Assembly: GCF_036320965.1 (NCBI RefSeq) | Contig: NC_092225.1 | Span: 7,269,002 to 7,333,001, forward strand | Direction of reading: 5' to 3' | Origin: Panulirus ornatus | Lineage: Eukaryota > Arthropoda > Malacostraca > Decapoda > Palinuridae | DNA: 64,000 bases | Part shown: positions 36,337 to 46,922 of the stretch, piece by piece | Position numbering within the stretch: position 1 is the first letter of the stretch | How the letters are laid out: each line of letters opens with the position of its first letter | Notes under the pieces: generated by a model | The model's database searches: none | What the model saw: only the letters and a program-made list of their open reading frames with translations | Told to the model about the DNA's origin: nothing | Program-made: the position numbers and the translations under genes

Positions 36337-36555
36337 TTTTTCTTATACGATTTGCCATTTCCCGCGTTAGCAAGGTAGCGTTAAGAACAAGACTGAGCCT
36401 TCGAGGGAATATCCTCATTTGGACACCTTTTCTGGTCCTCTTTTGGAAAATTAGAAAAAAAAAAAAAAACGAGAGAGAGGATTTCCAGCCCCGGTCGCCT
36501 TCTATGACATGCAGGGAAAACGTGGGAAATTCTTTCTCCCCTATCCACAGGGATA
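36333..36555 (-). mobile_element. Mini-RTE repeat, copy g, joined head to head with R10
   Basis: Diverged copy (AACAAGACTGAGCC, shortened G/C block) with its tail to the left at (TA)n and its 5' terminus (CCACAGGGATA) joined at about 36555 to an oppositely oriented RTE 3' end. Confidence 0.85.
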
Positions 36556-37093
36556 ATTTCAAGCGATTGGGGCCTGAACATACAAGAGGGTGAAAGGTGT
36601 GCAAGAAATAAAGTGAAGTGGAACGATGTGGTATACCAGGGTCGACGTGTTGTCAATGGACTGAACCAGGGCATGCGAAGCGTCCGGGGCAAACCATGGA
36701 AAGTCCTGTGGGGCCTGGATGTGGAAATGGAGCTGTGGCCCCGTTGCATAACACGCGACAGCCAGAGTCTGAGTGAGGACGAGTGTGGCCCCTGTTGTCC
36801 TTTCCTTGAGGTGCTTAGCGCACACGCGGGGGGAGGGCGGGTGTCATTTCATGTGTGGTGGGGTGGCGGCGGGAACGGATGAAGGCAGCATGTATGAATA
36901 TGTGCATGTGTATATATGTATATGTCTGTGTAGGTATAAGTATGTATACCTTGAAATGTATAGGTACGTATATGTGCGTGTGTGGGCGTTTATGTATATA
37001 CACGTGCATGTGGGTGGGCTTGGCCACTCCCTCGTCTGCCTCCCCGCGCCACCTCGCTAACACGGGTGACAGCAACAAAATATAATAGAAATG

Positions 37094-37095
<2 letters not shown>
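36556..37095 (+). mobile_element. RTE-like 3' end R10, long subfamily
   Basis: Plus strand: last codons (GLNIQEGERCARNKV), then a long 3' UTR with a GTATGTATATG-rich stretch and the terminal CTCGCTAACACGGGTGACAG box, ending at (TA)n. It is the right half of a head-to-head structure with mini-RTE copy g. Confidence 0.85.

Positions 37096-37173
<78 letters not shown>
37096..37173. repeat. (TA)n microsatellite
   Basis: Between R10 and R11. Confidence 0.95.
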
Positions 37174-37175
<2 letters not shown>

Positions 37176-37179
37176 TCTA

Positions 37180-39442
37180 TTTTCGATTTTTGGATGGAAA
37201 CAGTACAAATGACTGGGAGATTTATGAAAAAAAGAGGCAAGAAGTCAAGAGAAAGGTGCAAGAGATGAAAAAGAGGGCAAATGAGAGTTGGGGTGAGAGA
37301 GTATCATTAAATTTTAGAAAGAATAATAAGATGTTTTGGAAGGAGGTAAATAAAGTGCGTAAGAGAAGAGAACAAATGGGAACATCGGCGAAGGGGGCAA
37401 ATGGGGAGGTATTAACAAGTAGTGGTGAAGTGAGAGGGAGATGGAGTGAGTATTCTGAAGGTTTGTTGAATGTGTTTGATGACAGAGTGGCAGATATATG
37501 GTGTTTGGTCGAGGTGGTGTGCGAAGTGAGAGGATCAGGGAGAAAGATTTGGTAAACAGAGAAGAGGTAGTGAAAGCTTTGAGGAAGATGAAAGCCGGCA
37601 AGGCGGCGGGGTTGGATGGTGTTGCAGTGGAATTTATTAAAAAAGGGGGTGACTGTGTTGTTGAATAGTTGGTGAGGATATCAATGCATGTGTGGTTCAT
37701 GGTGAATTGCCTGAAGATTGGCGGAATAAATGCATAGTGCCATTGTTCAAAGGCAAAGGGGACATATGTGTGTTCAAATTACAGAGGTATAAGTTTGTTG
37801 AGCATTCCTGGGAAATTATATTTGAGGTTATTGATTGAGAGGGTCAAGGCATGTACAGAGCATCAGATTGGAGAAGAGCGGTGTGGTTTCAGAAGTGGTA
37901 GAGGATGCGTGGATCAGGTATTTGCTTTGAAGAATGTATGTGAGAAATACTTAGAAAAACAAATGGATTTGTATGTAGCATTTATGGATCTGGAGAAGGC
38001 ATATGATAGAGTTAAAAGAGATGCTCTGTGGCAGGTATTAAGAATATATGGTGTGGGAGGTAAGTTGCTAGAAGCAGTGAAAAGTTTTTATCGAGGATGT
38101 AAGGCATGTGTACGAGTAGGAAGAGAGGAAAGTGATTGGTTCCCAGTGAATGTCGGTTTGCGGCAGGGGTGCGTGATGTCTCCATGGTTGTTTAATTTGT
38201 TTATGGATGGGGTGGTTAGGGAGGTGAATGTAAGAGTTTTGGAGGGAGGGGCAAGCATGCAGTCTGTTGTGGGTGAGAGGCTTAGGAAGTGAGCCACTTG
38301 TTCGCTGACGATACAGCGCTGGTGGCTGATTCGGGTGAGAAACTGCAGAAGTTGGCGACTGAGTTTGGTAAAGTGTGTGAAAGAAGAAAGGTGAGAGTAA
38401 ATGTGAATAAGAGCAAGGTTATTAGGTTCAGTAGGGTCGAGGGATAAGTTAATTGGGAGGTAAGTTTGAATGGAGAAAAACTGGAGGAAGTGAAGTGTTT
38501 TAGATATCTAGGAGTGGATTTGGCAGCGGTTGGAACCATGGAAGCGGAAGTGAGTAACAGGGTGGGGAAGGGGGTCGAAGGTACTGGGAGCGTTTAAGAA
38601 TGTGTGGAAGGCGAAAACGTTATCTCGGAGAGCAAAAATGGGTATGCTTGAAGGAAAATTGGTTCAAACAATGTTATATGGTTGTGAAGCATGGGATATA
38701 GATAGGGTTGTGCAGAGGAGGATGGATGTATTGGAAATGAGGTGTTTGAGGACATTATGTTGTGTGAGGTGGTTTGATCGAGTAAGTAATGATAGGGTAA
38801 TAGAGAAGTGTGTTAATAAAAAGAGTGCGGTTGAGAGAGCAGAAGAGGGTGTTTTGAAATGGTATGGTCACATGGAGAGAATGAGTGAGGAAAGATTGAC
38901 AAAGAGGATATATGTGTCAGAGGTGGAGGGAACGAGAAGTGGGAGACCAAATAGGAGGTGAAAGGATGGAGTGAAAAAGACTGAGCGATCGGAGCCTGAA
39001 CTTACAGGAGGGTGAAAGGCGTGCAAGGAATAGAGTGAATGGGAACGATGTGGTATACCGGAGTCGACGTGCTGTCAATGGATTGAACCAGGGCATGTGA
39101 AGCGTCTGGGGTAAACCATGGAAAGTTTTGAGGGGCCTGGATGTGGAAAGGGAGCTGTGGTTTCGTTGCATTACACATGACAGCTAAAGACTGAGTGTGA
39201 ACGAATGTGGCCTTTGTTGTCTTTTCCTATGGCTACCTCGCGCGCACGCGGGGGGAGGGGAGTACCATATCATGTGTGGTGGGGTGGCGGCGAGAATGGA
39301 TGAAGGCAGCATGTATGAATATACTGTGTATATATGTATATGTCTGTGTATGTATATGTATGTATACGATGAAATGTATAGGTATGTATATGTGCGTGTG
39401 TGGGCGTTTATGTATGCATATACATTTGTACAATGGCACTAT
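37180..39442 (+). mobile_element. RTE-like element R11, 5'-truncated, decayed
   Basis: Plus strand, starting inside the linker (ERYKRKRQEVK region) and running through RT to about 39060, then most of a long 3' UTR. Open pieces: 37091-37555, 37768-38292 ([28 protein letters not shown]) and 38602-38961. The FADDTALVADS motif is present near 38308 but out of frame with its upstream part. A Gln-to-stop change lies at about 38444. The normal terminal box is missing: the 3' UTR switches near 39425 to 18-19 bp of antisense RT sequence (TTTGTACAATGGCACTATG) and then (GT)n. Confidence 0.85.
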
Positions 39443-39449
39443 GCCATTG

Positions 39450-39561
<112 letters not shown>

Positions 39562-39920
39562 CACCTTCGACGTCGGTACATCATAAATGTCCAATCCCCT
39601 CGAAGGACATCTCACTCCAAAGGAATCCATCCTTTCCCTAGTACGGATTGTAGCGTAGCCTTGAAGTTACAAGAGACCTTAGGGTTATATAATAATGGTA
39701 AATGAAGAGTAGAGCAGTATGGCAACACGTTGCAGAGGCGGGCTGAGTGTCTATGTGTATAATACAGACATTTAGTAACATGGGTAGGGTCAGCACACAT
39801 TTATATAGATATGAGAGGCGTATATAAGGCAAGATATGGAGGTTGGTTAGCATACATGTATACGGACGGTGGTGAAATATATAAGGCACACATTATAGGT
39901 ACAATCAATTACAAATATGA

Positions 39921-40000
39921 GGCTAGCAGAGCCAACGTATAGGAGTAGAACTCCTAAAGGCTAGCGGAGCCCAGGTATAGGAAAAGAACATCCTGAAATA
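39921..40000 (+). repeat. Two-copy tandem repeat, about 39 bp
   Basis: GCTAGCAGAGCC...GTATAGGAGTAG and GCTAGCGGAGCC...GTATAGGAAAAG follow each other; both lie just downstream of the LINE relic's coding end. Confidence 0.65.
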
Positions 40001-40620
40001 AGACACTGTCAGTGAGGCAATTACACAGTGTATAAAACATGAGACCAGGAGGCGTAAAGTCGGTGATAAAGAGGCTGTTTGTAATATCTTGTTGTACCGT
40101 GTGTTTATATGATACATCACATAACTTACAACGAGTTGTATCTACTGTAGGATCACCTTCTACCCACCAGATATATCTGTACCCCACTTTGATCCTGCCT
40201 GTTGTGAACTTGTCCTTACCATATGAGTGCCTAGAGGTAAATTGCCTATCATAATACTTAATGCTAGGCCTGGCATTAAGTATCTTTGAGAAGCTGAATC
40301 TTTGAAGGCACCACGAACTGGTACTAACTTACATGTTATACTTGAGGTCTACGGCAGGTTTAAGAAAGACCCCTCTGGCTACTTTATCATCGTGATCATG
40401 ATGATGGAACCCGATATGGAAGGGGAATCCAAAGGAATAATATTTCAAGTCCTCCTGCGGTAAGTAGACACTGCATATGATTGACAGTAACACTGCAAAC
40501 AGGTTTAAGACAGATGAGAGAGCTTAGAGCTGCTTTGGAATCAGATATGATAGGGCCAGCTGTTGAGACAACCTGTATGTACATAGACGTTCCAACTCCT
40601 TTGGTTTCAAAGAACTCTGT
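39930..40620 (-). pseudogene. RNase H-bearing LINE relic (I-group-like)
   Basis: Minus-strand remains of a different retrotransposon. The frame 40396-40584 shows an RNase H-like core: SDSKAALSSL (14-23) and FLWIP (50-54), the latter normally followed by HxGI, here decayed. The frame 39954-40187 shows a GYRYIWWVEGD stretch and CKLC...HTVQQ, like the post-RNase H GYRY and zinc-knuckle segment of I-group LINE proteins. The two are in order but separated by stops. It is unrelated to the RTE-like family, which has no RNase H. Assignment is from motif memory. Confidence 0.6.
40254..40283. repeat. Perfect 11-bp inverted repeat
   Basis: ATACTTAATGC and GCATTAAGTAT flank an 8-nt loop that is itself nearly palindromic (TAGGCCTG). 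It lies inside the LINE relic; no function is inferred. Confidence 0.8.
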
Positions 40621-40655
40621 TTGTCAGATGTTTTCATGCCCTTGAGATCGTATAA

Positions 40656-40658
<3 letters not shown>

Positions 40659-40714
<56 letters not shown>
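40659..40714. repeat. (GT)n microsatellite
   Basis: GT array of about 28 units. Confidence 0.95.
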
Positions 40715-40715
<1 letters not shown>

Positions 40716-41374
40716 ACAGCTGGGGTTGGCTGGTGAAGATGAAGGAGGCAGCGTCTACTCCTGAAGGCTGAGGTCAACAAATGAGTCCTGATGCCTCAGC
40801 ACGCCCCAGTGGTTGCCCTCCGCTCCAGCCACACCCTGACCACGACCACCACCAGGAGCCGCCTAGAATTCTTCCACACCTAAGATTCTCCAGCCATAAA
40901 TTCCCGTAACCCACTAGAAAAGTCAAACATGGAGTCCAACGAAAATTACCCCTTAAAAAAAAAGCGTAAGTACTTTTTCCTGTAGCGTCGCCCCTGCTAC
41001 TGGTTACACCTCCCATTCACCGTCGTTTATATTCATTCTACCAGTGTGGTAGAAATTACTCTTAGGGGTAATTACTGTAAGTAGGCGTGAGGAAAGGTGT
41101 GGGAGAGCAGGAGAAAGATAAGAGCACCTCTCACCACGCCTGTAAGGAGGTGTGTGAGGGAAGACATGCGAGTGCAGGGGGAGATAACAACACGGTTCAC
41201 AGGCACCAGGGCCACATGTCCCGCTCATCAGCGGACCCAATATGGCCCAGCACGGACTCGCCTGCAGCCTCTGGTCATCTGCTCAGCCAACGACTAACAG
41301 TTTCGTCTTCTGGGCCAATAAAGAAATTAATCTACCAACTGGGGCAGTACATTAGGAGTCTCATATGTCTCATA
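40715..41374. other. No gene recognised
   Basis: GC-richer than the surroundings. Frames of up to 80 codons (40774-41016, minus) have no motif. Confidence 0.45.
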
Positions 41375-41500
41375 TGTGGTGGTCAGCGTCTGCAAGTTTG
41401 GGGTTCGAGCAACTGGCTCACAGCCATCCCCAGCTGTTTCCTCTGCCCTCTGGCGTTGGTTGATATGGGCACCTGGCGTAAGGCGGGGAAGAGATACTAA
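41375..41500 (+). mobile_element. Degraded tRNA-headed SINE, same family as 44820
   Basis: A-box-like TGTGGTGGTCAGCG, B-box-like GGGGTTCGAGC, then a body with CCAGCTGTTT and GTTGATATGGGCACCTGG that parallels GTCTATAAATGGGTACATGG in the copy at 44820-44978. Confidence 0.55.
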
Positions 41501-41584
41501 ATGGCAGGCCCTGAGCTGCCTGGGAGCAGCACGACCGATCTTTTCTGTACTTCAGTTCTGAATGTTATAGTGCTACTTCCCAAA

Positions 41585-41660
41585 TGCATATAATTCATTA
41601 TCATTATCATAGCTATCCTCATCATTATTGTCTTCACTCTCATTAACATTATCATTATTC
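41585..41660. repeat. Imperfect (CAT/ATT)n trinucleotide repeat
   Basis: TCATTATCATTATCAT-type repeats adjoining the tail of an old mini-RTE copy, in the place where younger copies have (TA)n. Confidence 0.8.
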
Positions 41661-41885
41661 TTTCTTTCATAAATGTTCGCTATTTCCTGCGCATGCCAGG
41701 TAGCGTCAGGCTCAGAAGACTGGCTTTGGAGAAGAAAATCCTCGCTTGGCTTCATCCTCTGTTCCTTTTTTTTTTGAGAGAGAGAGTAATTCAAAAGGGG
41801 AGGATTCCCAGCCCCCGCTCCCAGCCCTCTCGGTCGCTGTCTTCGACACACAGGACTTACGTGGCGGTATTCTTTCTCCCCTGAG
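41659..41885 (-). mobile_element. Old diverged mini-RTE repeat, copy h
   Basis: Same order of blocks as the other copies (CTTTCTTTCATA, CAGGTAGCGT, AATCCTCGCTTGGC, GGAGGATTCCCAGC, TCTTTCTCCCCT) but heavily substituted. It lies in a trinucleotide repeat, not (TA)n. Confidence 0.75.
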
Positions 41886-42769
41886 TATGGCGCCTACATT
41901 AAATGATGGCGGTTCGAATTCTGTTGTCGGAGAATTTGTATCTCTGGAATGTACATATGAATATCAGGGGTTATCGACCCTGGAGTCCAAAACCATTTCC
42001 GTCGAGGTCGTGTAGCTGTCAAAACGTGTTTGTTCGTATGTTCAGATGTATTCTGTACATCTGTAATGATGTACACAATTATCTGTGATACCTACTAAAC
42101 TCATGCGTCATTCGGAAGCAAAACATACGAAGATTGCGATTAAAATCACCAAGTTCTACACAAAAAATAACGCTGAACAGTTGGGGAAAAATCGTTCCGA
42201 CAGTGACGGACTTTTCCAATAACAAAGGAAAGCTGTTCCGTGTTACTTTTGTCACTGCAAAACTCCGTCACTGCCACAACGGGAATTTTTTTTCAACTGT
42301 TCAGTCGTATTTTTTGTTAAATTCCAGGCTTTCAGTCTCTGTGTTTGGATGTCGAGCATAAAAAGGACGCTTCAGTTTATTCAATTTCATAGGTAATCTA
42401 TACGCATCTTGATAATTGTAAAGAAAACATTTGAATATTAGAACAAACATGTTTTGATAGACCCACGAACTCAAGAAAAATGCTTGGCGACCCGAAAGCT
42501 GCAGAATCCCTTCAGTAATGGAAAAAAAGGACCAAATTATCTCATTAACAAAGTTTTATCTTCATATAGGCAGGGTTCAAGTTAATGCAGAGGTTTATGA
42601 TGTACACGTACATTTTCATAACATCCAGTTGTATTACTCTCTCGAGTTGTACTGTTTTGTTTTCTTTATTCAGTAACCTCAGTTCCCCCAGTCACCCTTG
42701 TTTTCTGGCTTTTATAAATACTAGACAATGAAAAAGGCTTTATTTTACGATGGAGGTCCCAGTAACTCT
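41886..42769. other. No gene recognised
   Basis: Short overlapping frames only. An internal GACGGA...TCCGTC type symmetry around 42195-42270 is too loose to call. Confidence 0.45.
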
Positions 42770-43075
42770 GAAAAGGCTGCCAGAGATAAAGAGGTTAGAG
42801 ACCACTGGATTAAAAGGAGATAGAACGAGGAAGTGAGGGAGGCTCTTAGAATATCGGGCCCTGAACAGTCAGGAAGGTGAGAGGTGTACATGCGAAAAAA
42901 TGAATTGGATCGATGTGGCAAATGGAAGGCAACCTGATATCAGTGGGCTGAACTAAGGTACATGGAGCGGTGAAGGTGAACCTGACTAAATAAGGTACAT
43001 GGAGCGGTGAAGGTGAACCTGACTATGGATGGCAGGCGCTAATTTTGGTGCATCACACAAGATGTACCTCACAAG
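42770..43075 (+). mobile_element. Ancient RTE-like 3' end R19
   Basis: Weak but ordered similarity to the RTE C-terminus and 3' UTR: GGGCCCTGAACAGTCAGG, GATCGATGTGGCA and CAGTGGGCTGAACTAAGG correspond to the CGGGGCCTGAACATGCAGG, GCGATGTGGTA and CAGTGGATTGAATCAAGG blocks. A 35-bp segment is tandemly duplicated (42954-42988 and 42991-43025). Confidence 0.5.
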
Positions 43076-43874
43076 ACGGCAGAGGCAGTTAGGTATCAAA
43101 GAAAAGTATTCATTAAAAAGTTCACCACAAATAGTGATGGGAGTTACTATGAAAGCGCTCTCTTCCTTAATGATTATGACAGATCTACCTGTATATGAGG
43201 ACAGAATACGCCACGAACGTAACGTATGATGATGGTACAAGGAACTTATGCGGCCGTTAGTTTAGTCTCATTATGTCTGGATGTTCGTGTGCAGGCGAGT
43301 TGCAAATCTCATTACACTACAACTAAAATGGTATAACATATACAACTGAAGACTCAAGTTTGATTAGTTTTGGGAAGGGCTTGCTTGTCAATTAATTAAG
43401 CAATTAGGGTAATTAACCCTGGGACATCACGTCGACTCAGGAGAGCACTCTGGTTTTTATTTCTATTTTCATTAATAACTGTCAACTGTTTATATATGCC
43501 TTCACCTACCTGTGGTCCCAGTGTGAGAATGACTATTCTGTGCGGGTTTTTTTCTACCATGATGGTCTTCAGTAGCTGGCGAGCACTACATCCCGAGCAA
43601 CTTTCCATATAAATGTTTGGGACTATACTCATTAACCACTCAGGTATTGTTTCCGTTACGGTGCGTATGTAAGTCATTTCTTTACGTTAGGACGGACACG
43701 CTGTATGTAACCCATCCAGGTCTGCTGCGACACCATTTGACGAGTGAAGTTCAAAGCTTTGCTGCGGTAGCAGAGTCAGCCAGCACTGTCCTCCAAGTGA
43801 GCGGTTTGCATGACGAAACCGGATATTATGGCTCTCCTGATATCCAATGAGCCTTCAAGTGAACTGAGAGCCGA
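43076..43874. other. No gene recognised
   Basis: Frames of up to 93 codons without a motif. Nothing repeated is seen. Confidence 0.45.
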
Positions 43875-44030
43875 AGGTGAATGTGGAGAGATGTGTTTGT
43901 TGATGGAGAAGAGAAGATGCGTTTGTTGAAGGTGAAGAAAAGATGCTTTTTTTGGAAGGTGATGAGATGCTGCGTCTATTGAAGGTGGAAAAAAGATGTG
44001 TCTATTGAACGTGAAAAGATGATGTCTTTG
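43875..44030 (+). repeat. Degenerate minisatellite, about 30 bp x 5
   Basis: Copies around GAAGAGAAGATGCGTTTGTT and GGTGAAGAAAAGATG with variable spacing. Confidence 0.65.
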
Positions 44031-44764
44031 TCTAGCCCCGCTCGCTAATGCTTACGTTCTGAGTTCCATTTCACTTCCTCCGTGTGTCATTCTCACTCAC
44101 TCACTCCTCACAGTACCTCCTGAGGTGTATCTGTGAGGTCTGCTTGGCTACCACAAAACGAAGAAAAAATCTTTCTTTTATCCTCACCTACAAAACCGCC
44201 GACAAAGAGGGCCTCGGCTCTCCATCCAATCTGCGTCTTAAGTTTCTTATGTACCTTCCGATATCGGGAAATCGACGTTGGATAAGCAATTCCCACACTT
44301 ACTTTATGCAAGAGCATGCAGTAAATTTCTAATTTGTCACTTCCTATCTTATCAACCAGAATCTCCCCTCCCCTCACCCTTCCTCTCTTTCTCTCCTTTT
44401 ATTCCATATTCCTCCGTTCCTTATCATCAGACTTACCATCAGTAACGTCAACCAGTTCGAAAGACTCGTTTCTCATGTCACCCTATGGCTACGCTGATCC
44501 ATACTTGCCACCATCCATCTCTTTGTCATGTACCCTTCACCCATACTATCACTGGAATGCCTTGTCAGTATATTCTTAGAAAAATAAAGATTATGAATCT
44601 TAAACCATATGTAGAGGTCTTCTCGTTGCACCTCGCAAATGTAGTGAGGTGGAATGATGGTACCATCTTCCAGACACATGGTATAAGAAAGCTCAGCGGG
44701 CCAGTGTTGTGATATGACAAAAGTAATCCATTACAACCCAGCTAAGAATCCAGGAAGTTGAAGT
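44031..44764. other. No gene recognised
   Basis: Pyrimidine-rich in 44330-44420; no frame with a recognised motif. Confidence 0.45.

Positions 44765-44818
<54 letters not shown>
44765..44818. repeat. (AC)n microsatellite
   Basis: About 27 AC units immediately left of a SINE. Confidence 0.95.
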
Positions 44819-44819
<1 letters not shown>

Positions 44820-44820
<1 letters not shown>

Positions 44821-44977
44821 GCCTCTGTGATGTAGTGGTGAACGTACTGGCCATGAGTCAGCATGGGCCAGTCCATGCACGGGTTCGAATCCTAAGCGCG
44901 GCAGTCCGCCTATACTCAACCAAGGTGTTCATCCTTTCCTTGGGGCTGGTCTATAAATGGGTACATGGCTAAGGGTG

Positions 44978-44978
<1 letters not shown>
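44820..44978 (+). mobile_element. tRNA-derived SINE
   Basis: A-box-like TGATGTAGTGGTGAACG and B box GGGTTCGAATCC give an internal Pol III promoter. The body continues with GCGGCAGTCCGCC, AACCAAGGTGTTCATCC and TATAAATGGGTACATGG, which I recall as a decapod-type SINE tail. It is bracketed by (AC)n and (GT)n. Degraded relatives: 41375-41500 and the head at 59340-59425. Confidence 0.7.

Positions 44979-45038
<60 letters not shown>
44979..45038. repeat. (GT)n microsatellite
   Basis: About 30 GT units immediately right of the SINE; complementary to the (AC)n on its left. Confidence 0.95.
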
Positions 45039-45041
<3 letters not shown>

Positions 45042-45508
45042 ACAATGGTATAAAGCCATGGTACATATTTACAAAATAAAAGAGAGGAAAAATGGCCGCA
45101 AAACTCCCCCTCCCCGTAACACACACATAGTACTCACAAATATTAATCACACACACAAACTCACTCATTTTTCCATTAGTTAGGCTATACGGTATGACAA
45201 CTGTTGTATAACTGTAACTTTTCATTACTTAATGTTCAGCTGCGTGCATAATGGATAAACTATACTATTTACTCAGTAAACATTCCTGTGTGTCTGCTAC
45301 CCTGACTGTAGATGTGCCTCACTCATGTGCTTATGCAAAGCGTGGTAATAGCCAGCCCCACCTGGATTTGAAGCTCTTTAATGATTCGTTAACTAGTAAC
45401 TATCATGACCTCTAAGTTCTACAATATAAGTAATACCTTAACTGCGCATTTTCAACTGAATGGCTGCCTGAATCTAATAAACCGTTATTTGTTTATTTCT
45501 AATTTCTT

Positions 45509-45511
<3 letters not shown>
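45039..45511. other. No gene recognised
   Basis: No motif or repeat is seen between the GT and AC arrays. Confidence 0.45.

Positions 45512-45566
<55 letters not shown>
45512..45566. repeat. (AC)n microsatellite
   Basis: About 27 AC units. Confidence 0.95.
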
Positions 45567-45570
<4 letters not shown>

Positions 45571-45689
45571 CATCTATTCACCTATATTCATAATTACCTC
45601 ACCAACCATTTCTGAAAGAATCCTAATGTTATCCCAGAACCTCTTTTCCAGGGGCTCCTACTGCGCTACACTCAGTAGCAGGTGCAAGA

Positions 45690-45810
45690 TGAATCTCTCC
45701 GTTGCGAATCCTTTGATGAAACTGTATTCTTTTTCGTTGACGATGATACATCCCGCCAATATTGACTTTTCACTTGTAGTATAACCTCAAGCAGGCGAAG
45801 TCCAGCGGAA
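45690..45810 (-). repeat. Dispersed coding-like fragment DR2, copy 1
   Basis: On the minus strand 45764-45806 matches 59151-59190 in DNA. In one frame the peptide RLLEVILQVKS parallels RLIEVIPLVKS at the other locus. The family is not recognised. Confidence 0.5.
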
Positions 45811-45825
45811 TCCCCTCCTCCATAT

Positions 45826-46140
45826 ATAAACATATTTGTCATACTTGATCGCTGTATCCTGCTCTACCGAGGCAGCGCCAGGAGAAGAAGAAGAAAGGCA
45901 GCATTCGCTCACATCCACTCTCTAACTGTTAGATGTAATAACCTCCTATCCACAACCAGGCCCCACAGACCTTTCACTGGTTTCCTCAGCCGTTTCACAT
46001 GCCCTGGTTCAGTCTACTGACAGCACGTTGACCCCTGTATACCACATCATCCTAATTCACTCTATCCCGTACACGCCTTTCACACTCCTGAATCTTCGAC
46101 ATCCAATCACTCATAATCTTTTTCACTCCGTCCTTCTATT

Positions 46141-46146
<6 letters not shown>
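45826..46146 (-). mobile_element. Old RTE-like 3' end R12, long subfamily
   Basis: Diverged copy of the internal 3' UTR box (CCGAGGCAGCGCCAGGAGAAG), the CAGGCCCCACAGA block, the C-terminal codons and ATCTTTTTCACTCCGTC; ends at (TA)n. About 15-20 percent diverged by eye from the young copies. Confidence 0.75.

Positions 46147-46187
<41 letters not shown>
46147..46187. repeat. (TA)n microsatellite
   Basis: Between R12 and mini-RTE copy i. Confidence 0.95.
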
Positions 46188-46191
<4 letters not shown>

Positions 46192-46425
46192 CTTTTAAAC
46201 TATTCGTCATTTCCCGCGTTAGCGAGGTAGCGTTTAAGGACAGAGGACTGGTCCTTTGTGGCATATCCTCACCTGGCCCCCCTCTGTTCCTTCTTTTGGA
46301 AAATTAAAAAAAAAAAAAAAAAAGAGAGGGGAGGATTTCCAGCCTTCCGCTCCCTCCCCTTTTAGTCGCCTTCTACGACACGCAGGGAATACGTGGGAAG
46401 TATTCTTAATCCCCCATCCCCAGGG

Positions 46426-46428
<3 letters not shown>
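46188..46428 (-). mobile_element. Mini-RTE repeat, copy i
   Basis: Complete copy; GTTTAAGGACAGAGG variant and TTAATCCCC terminal variant. (TA)n on both sides. Confidence 0.9.

Positions 46429-46484
<56 letters not shown>
46429..46484. repeat. (TA)n microsatellite
   Basis: Followed by CACACAGCGACAAAGC and an A-run of about 16 at 46486-46517. This is a minimal plus-strand RTE 3' tip (AGCGACAAAG plus A-tail), then more TA. Confidence 0.9.
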
Positions 46485-46489
<5 letters not shown>

Positions 46490-46521
46490 GCGACAAAGCA
46501 AAAAAAAAAAAAAAAAGAATA
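46485..46521 (+). mobile_element. Minimal RTE-like 3' tip
   Basis: CAGCGACAAAGC followed by a long A-run equals the last about 12 bp of the RTE 3' end plus its tail, with TA on both sides. It is an insertion truncated almost to the tail. Confidence 0.65.
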
Positions 46522-46532
46522 TATATATATAT

Positions 46533-46838
46533 TGGAAAGGATCACAATTTTGCGCGTAATCAAGATATTCCTATGAGTCTACGGGGAAAATGAAACACGG
46601 AAAGTTCCCAAGTGCACTTTCGTGTAATAATCACATCATCAGGGGAGACACAAGAGAGAAATAAAACAGTCAGTTTTGGACAATCACATGTTTACCAAAT
46701 GGCGTCCTAGCTTCGTCTCTTCGATGTATATCAACTGACTGTTATATTTCTCTCTTGTGTCTCCCCTGATGATGTGATTATTACACGAAAGTGCACTTGG
46801 GAACTTTTCGTGTTTCATTTTTCCCCGTGGACTCATAG

Positions 46839-46845
<7 letters not shown>
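46533..46845. mobile_element. Penelope-like foldback P5
   Basis: Two terminal-repeat arms, about 46565-46674 and 46736-46845, are nearly exact inverted copies of each other (about 110 bp) around a spacer of about 60 bp; the left arm carries an extra GGAAAGGATCACAATTTTGC end. No coding sequence remains. The transcript would fold into a long hairpin. Confidence 0.8.

Positions 46846-46918
<73 letters not shown>
46846..46918. repeat. (TA)n microsatellite
   Basis: Between the foldback P5 and R13. Confidence 0.95.

Positions 46919-46922
<4 letters not shown>

Noticed and set aside
43251..43320. tRNA-like stretch (CCGTTAGTTTAGT with GAGTTGCAAATCTC)
   Set aside because: A and B boxes too degenerate and no SINE body follows.
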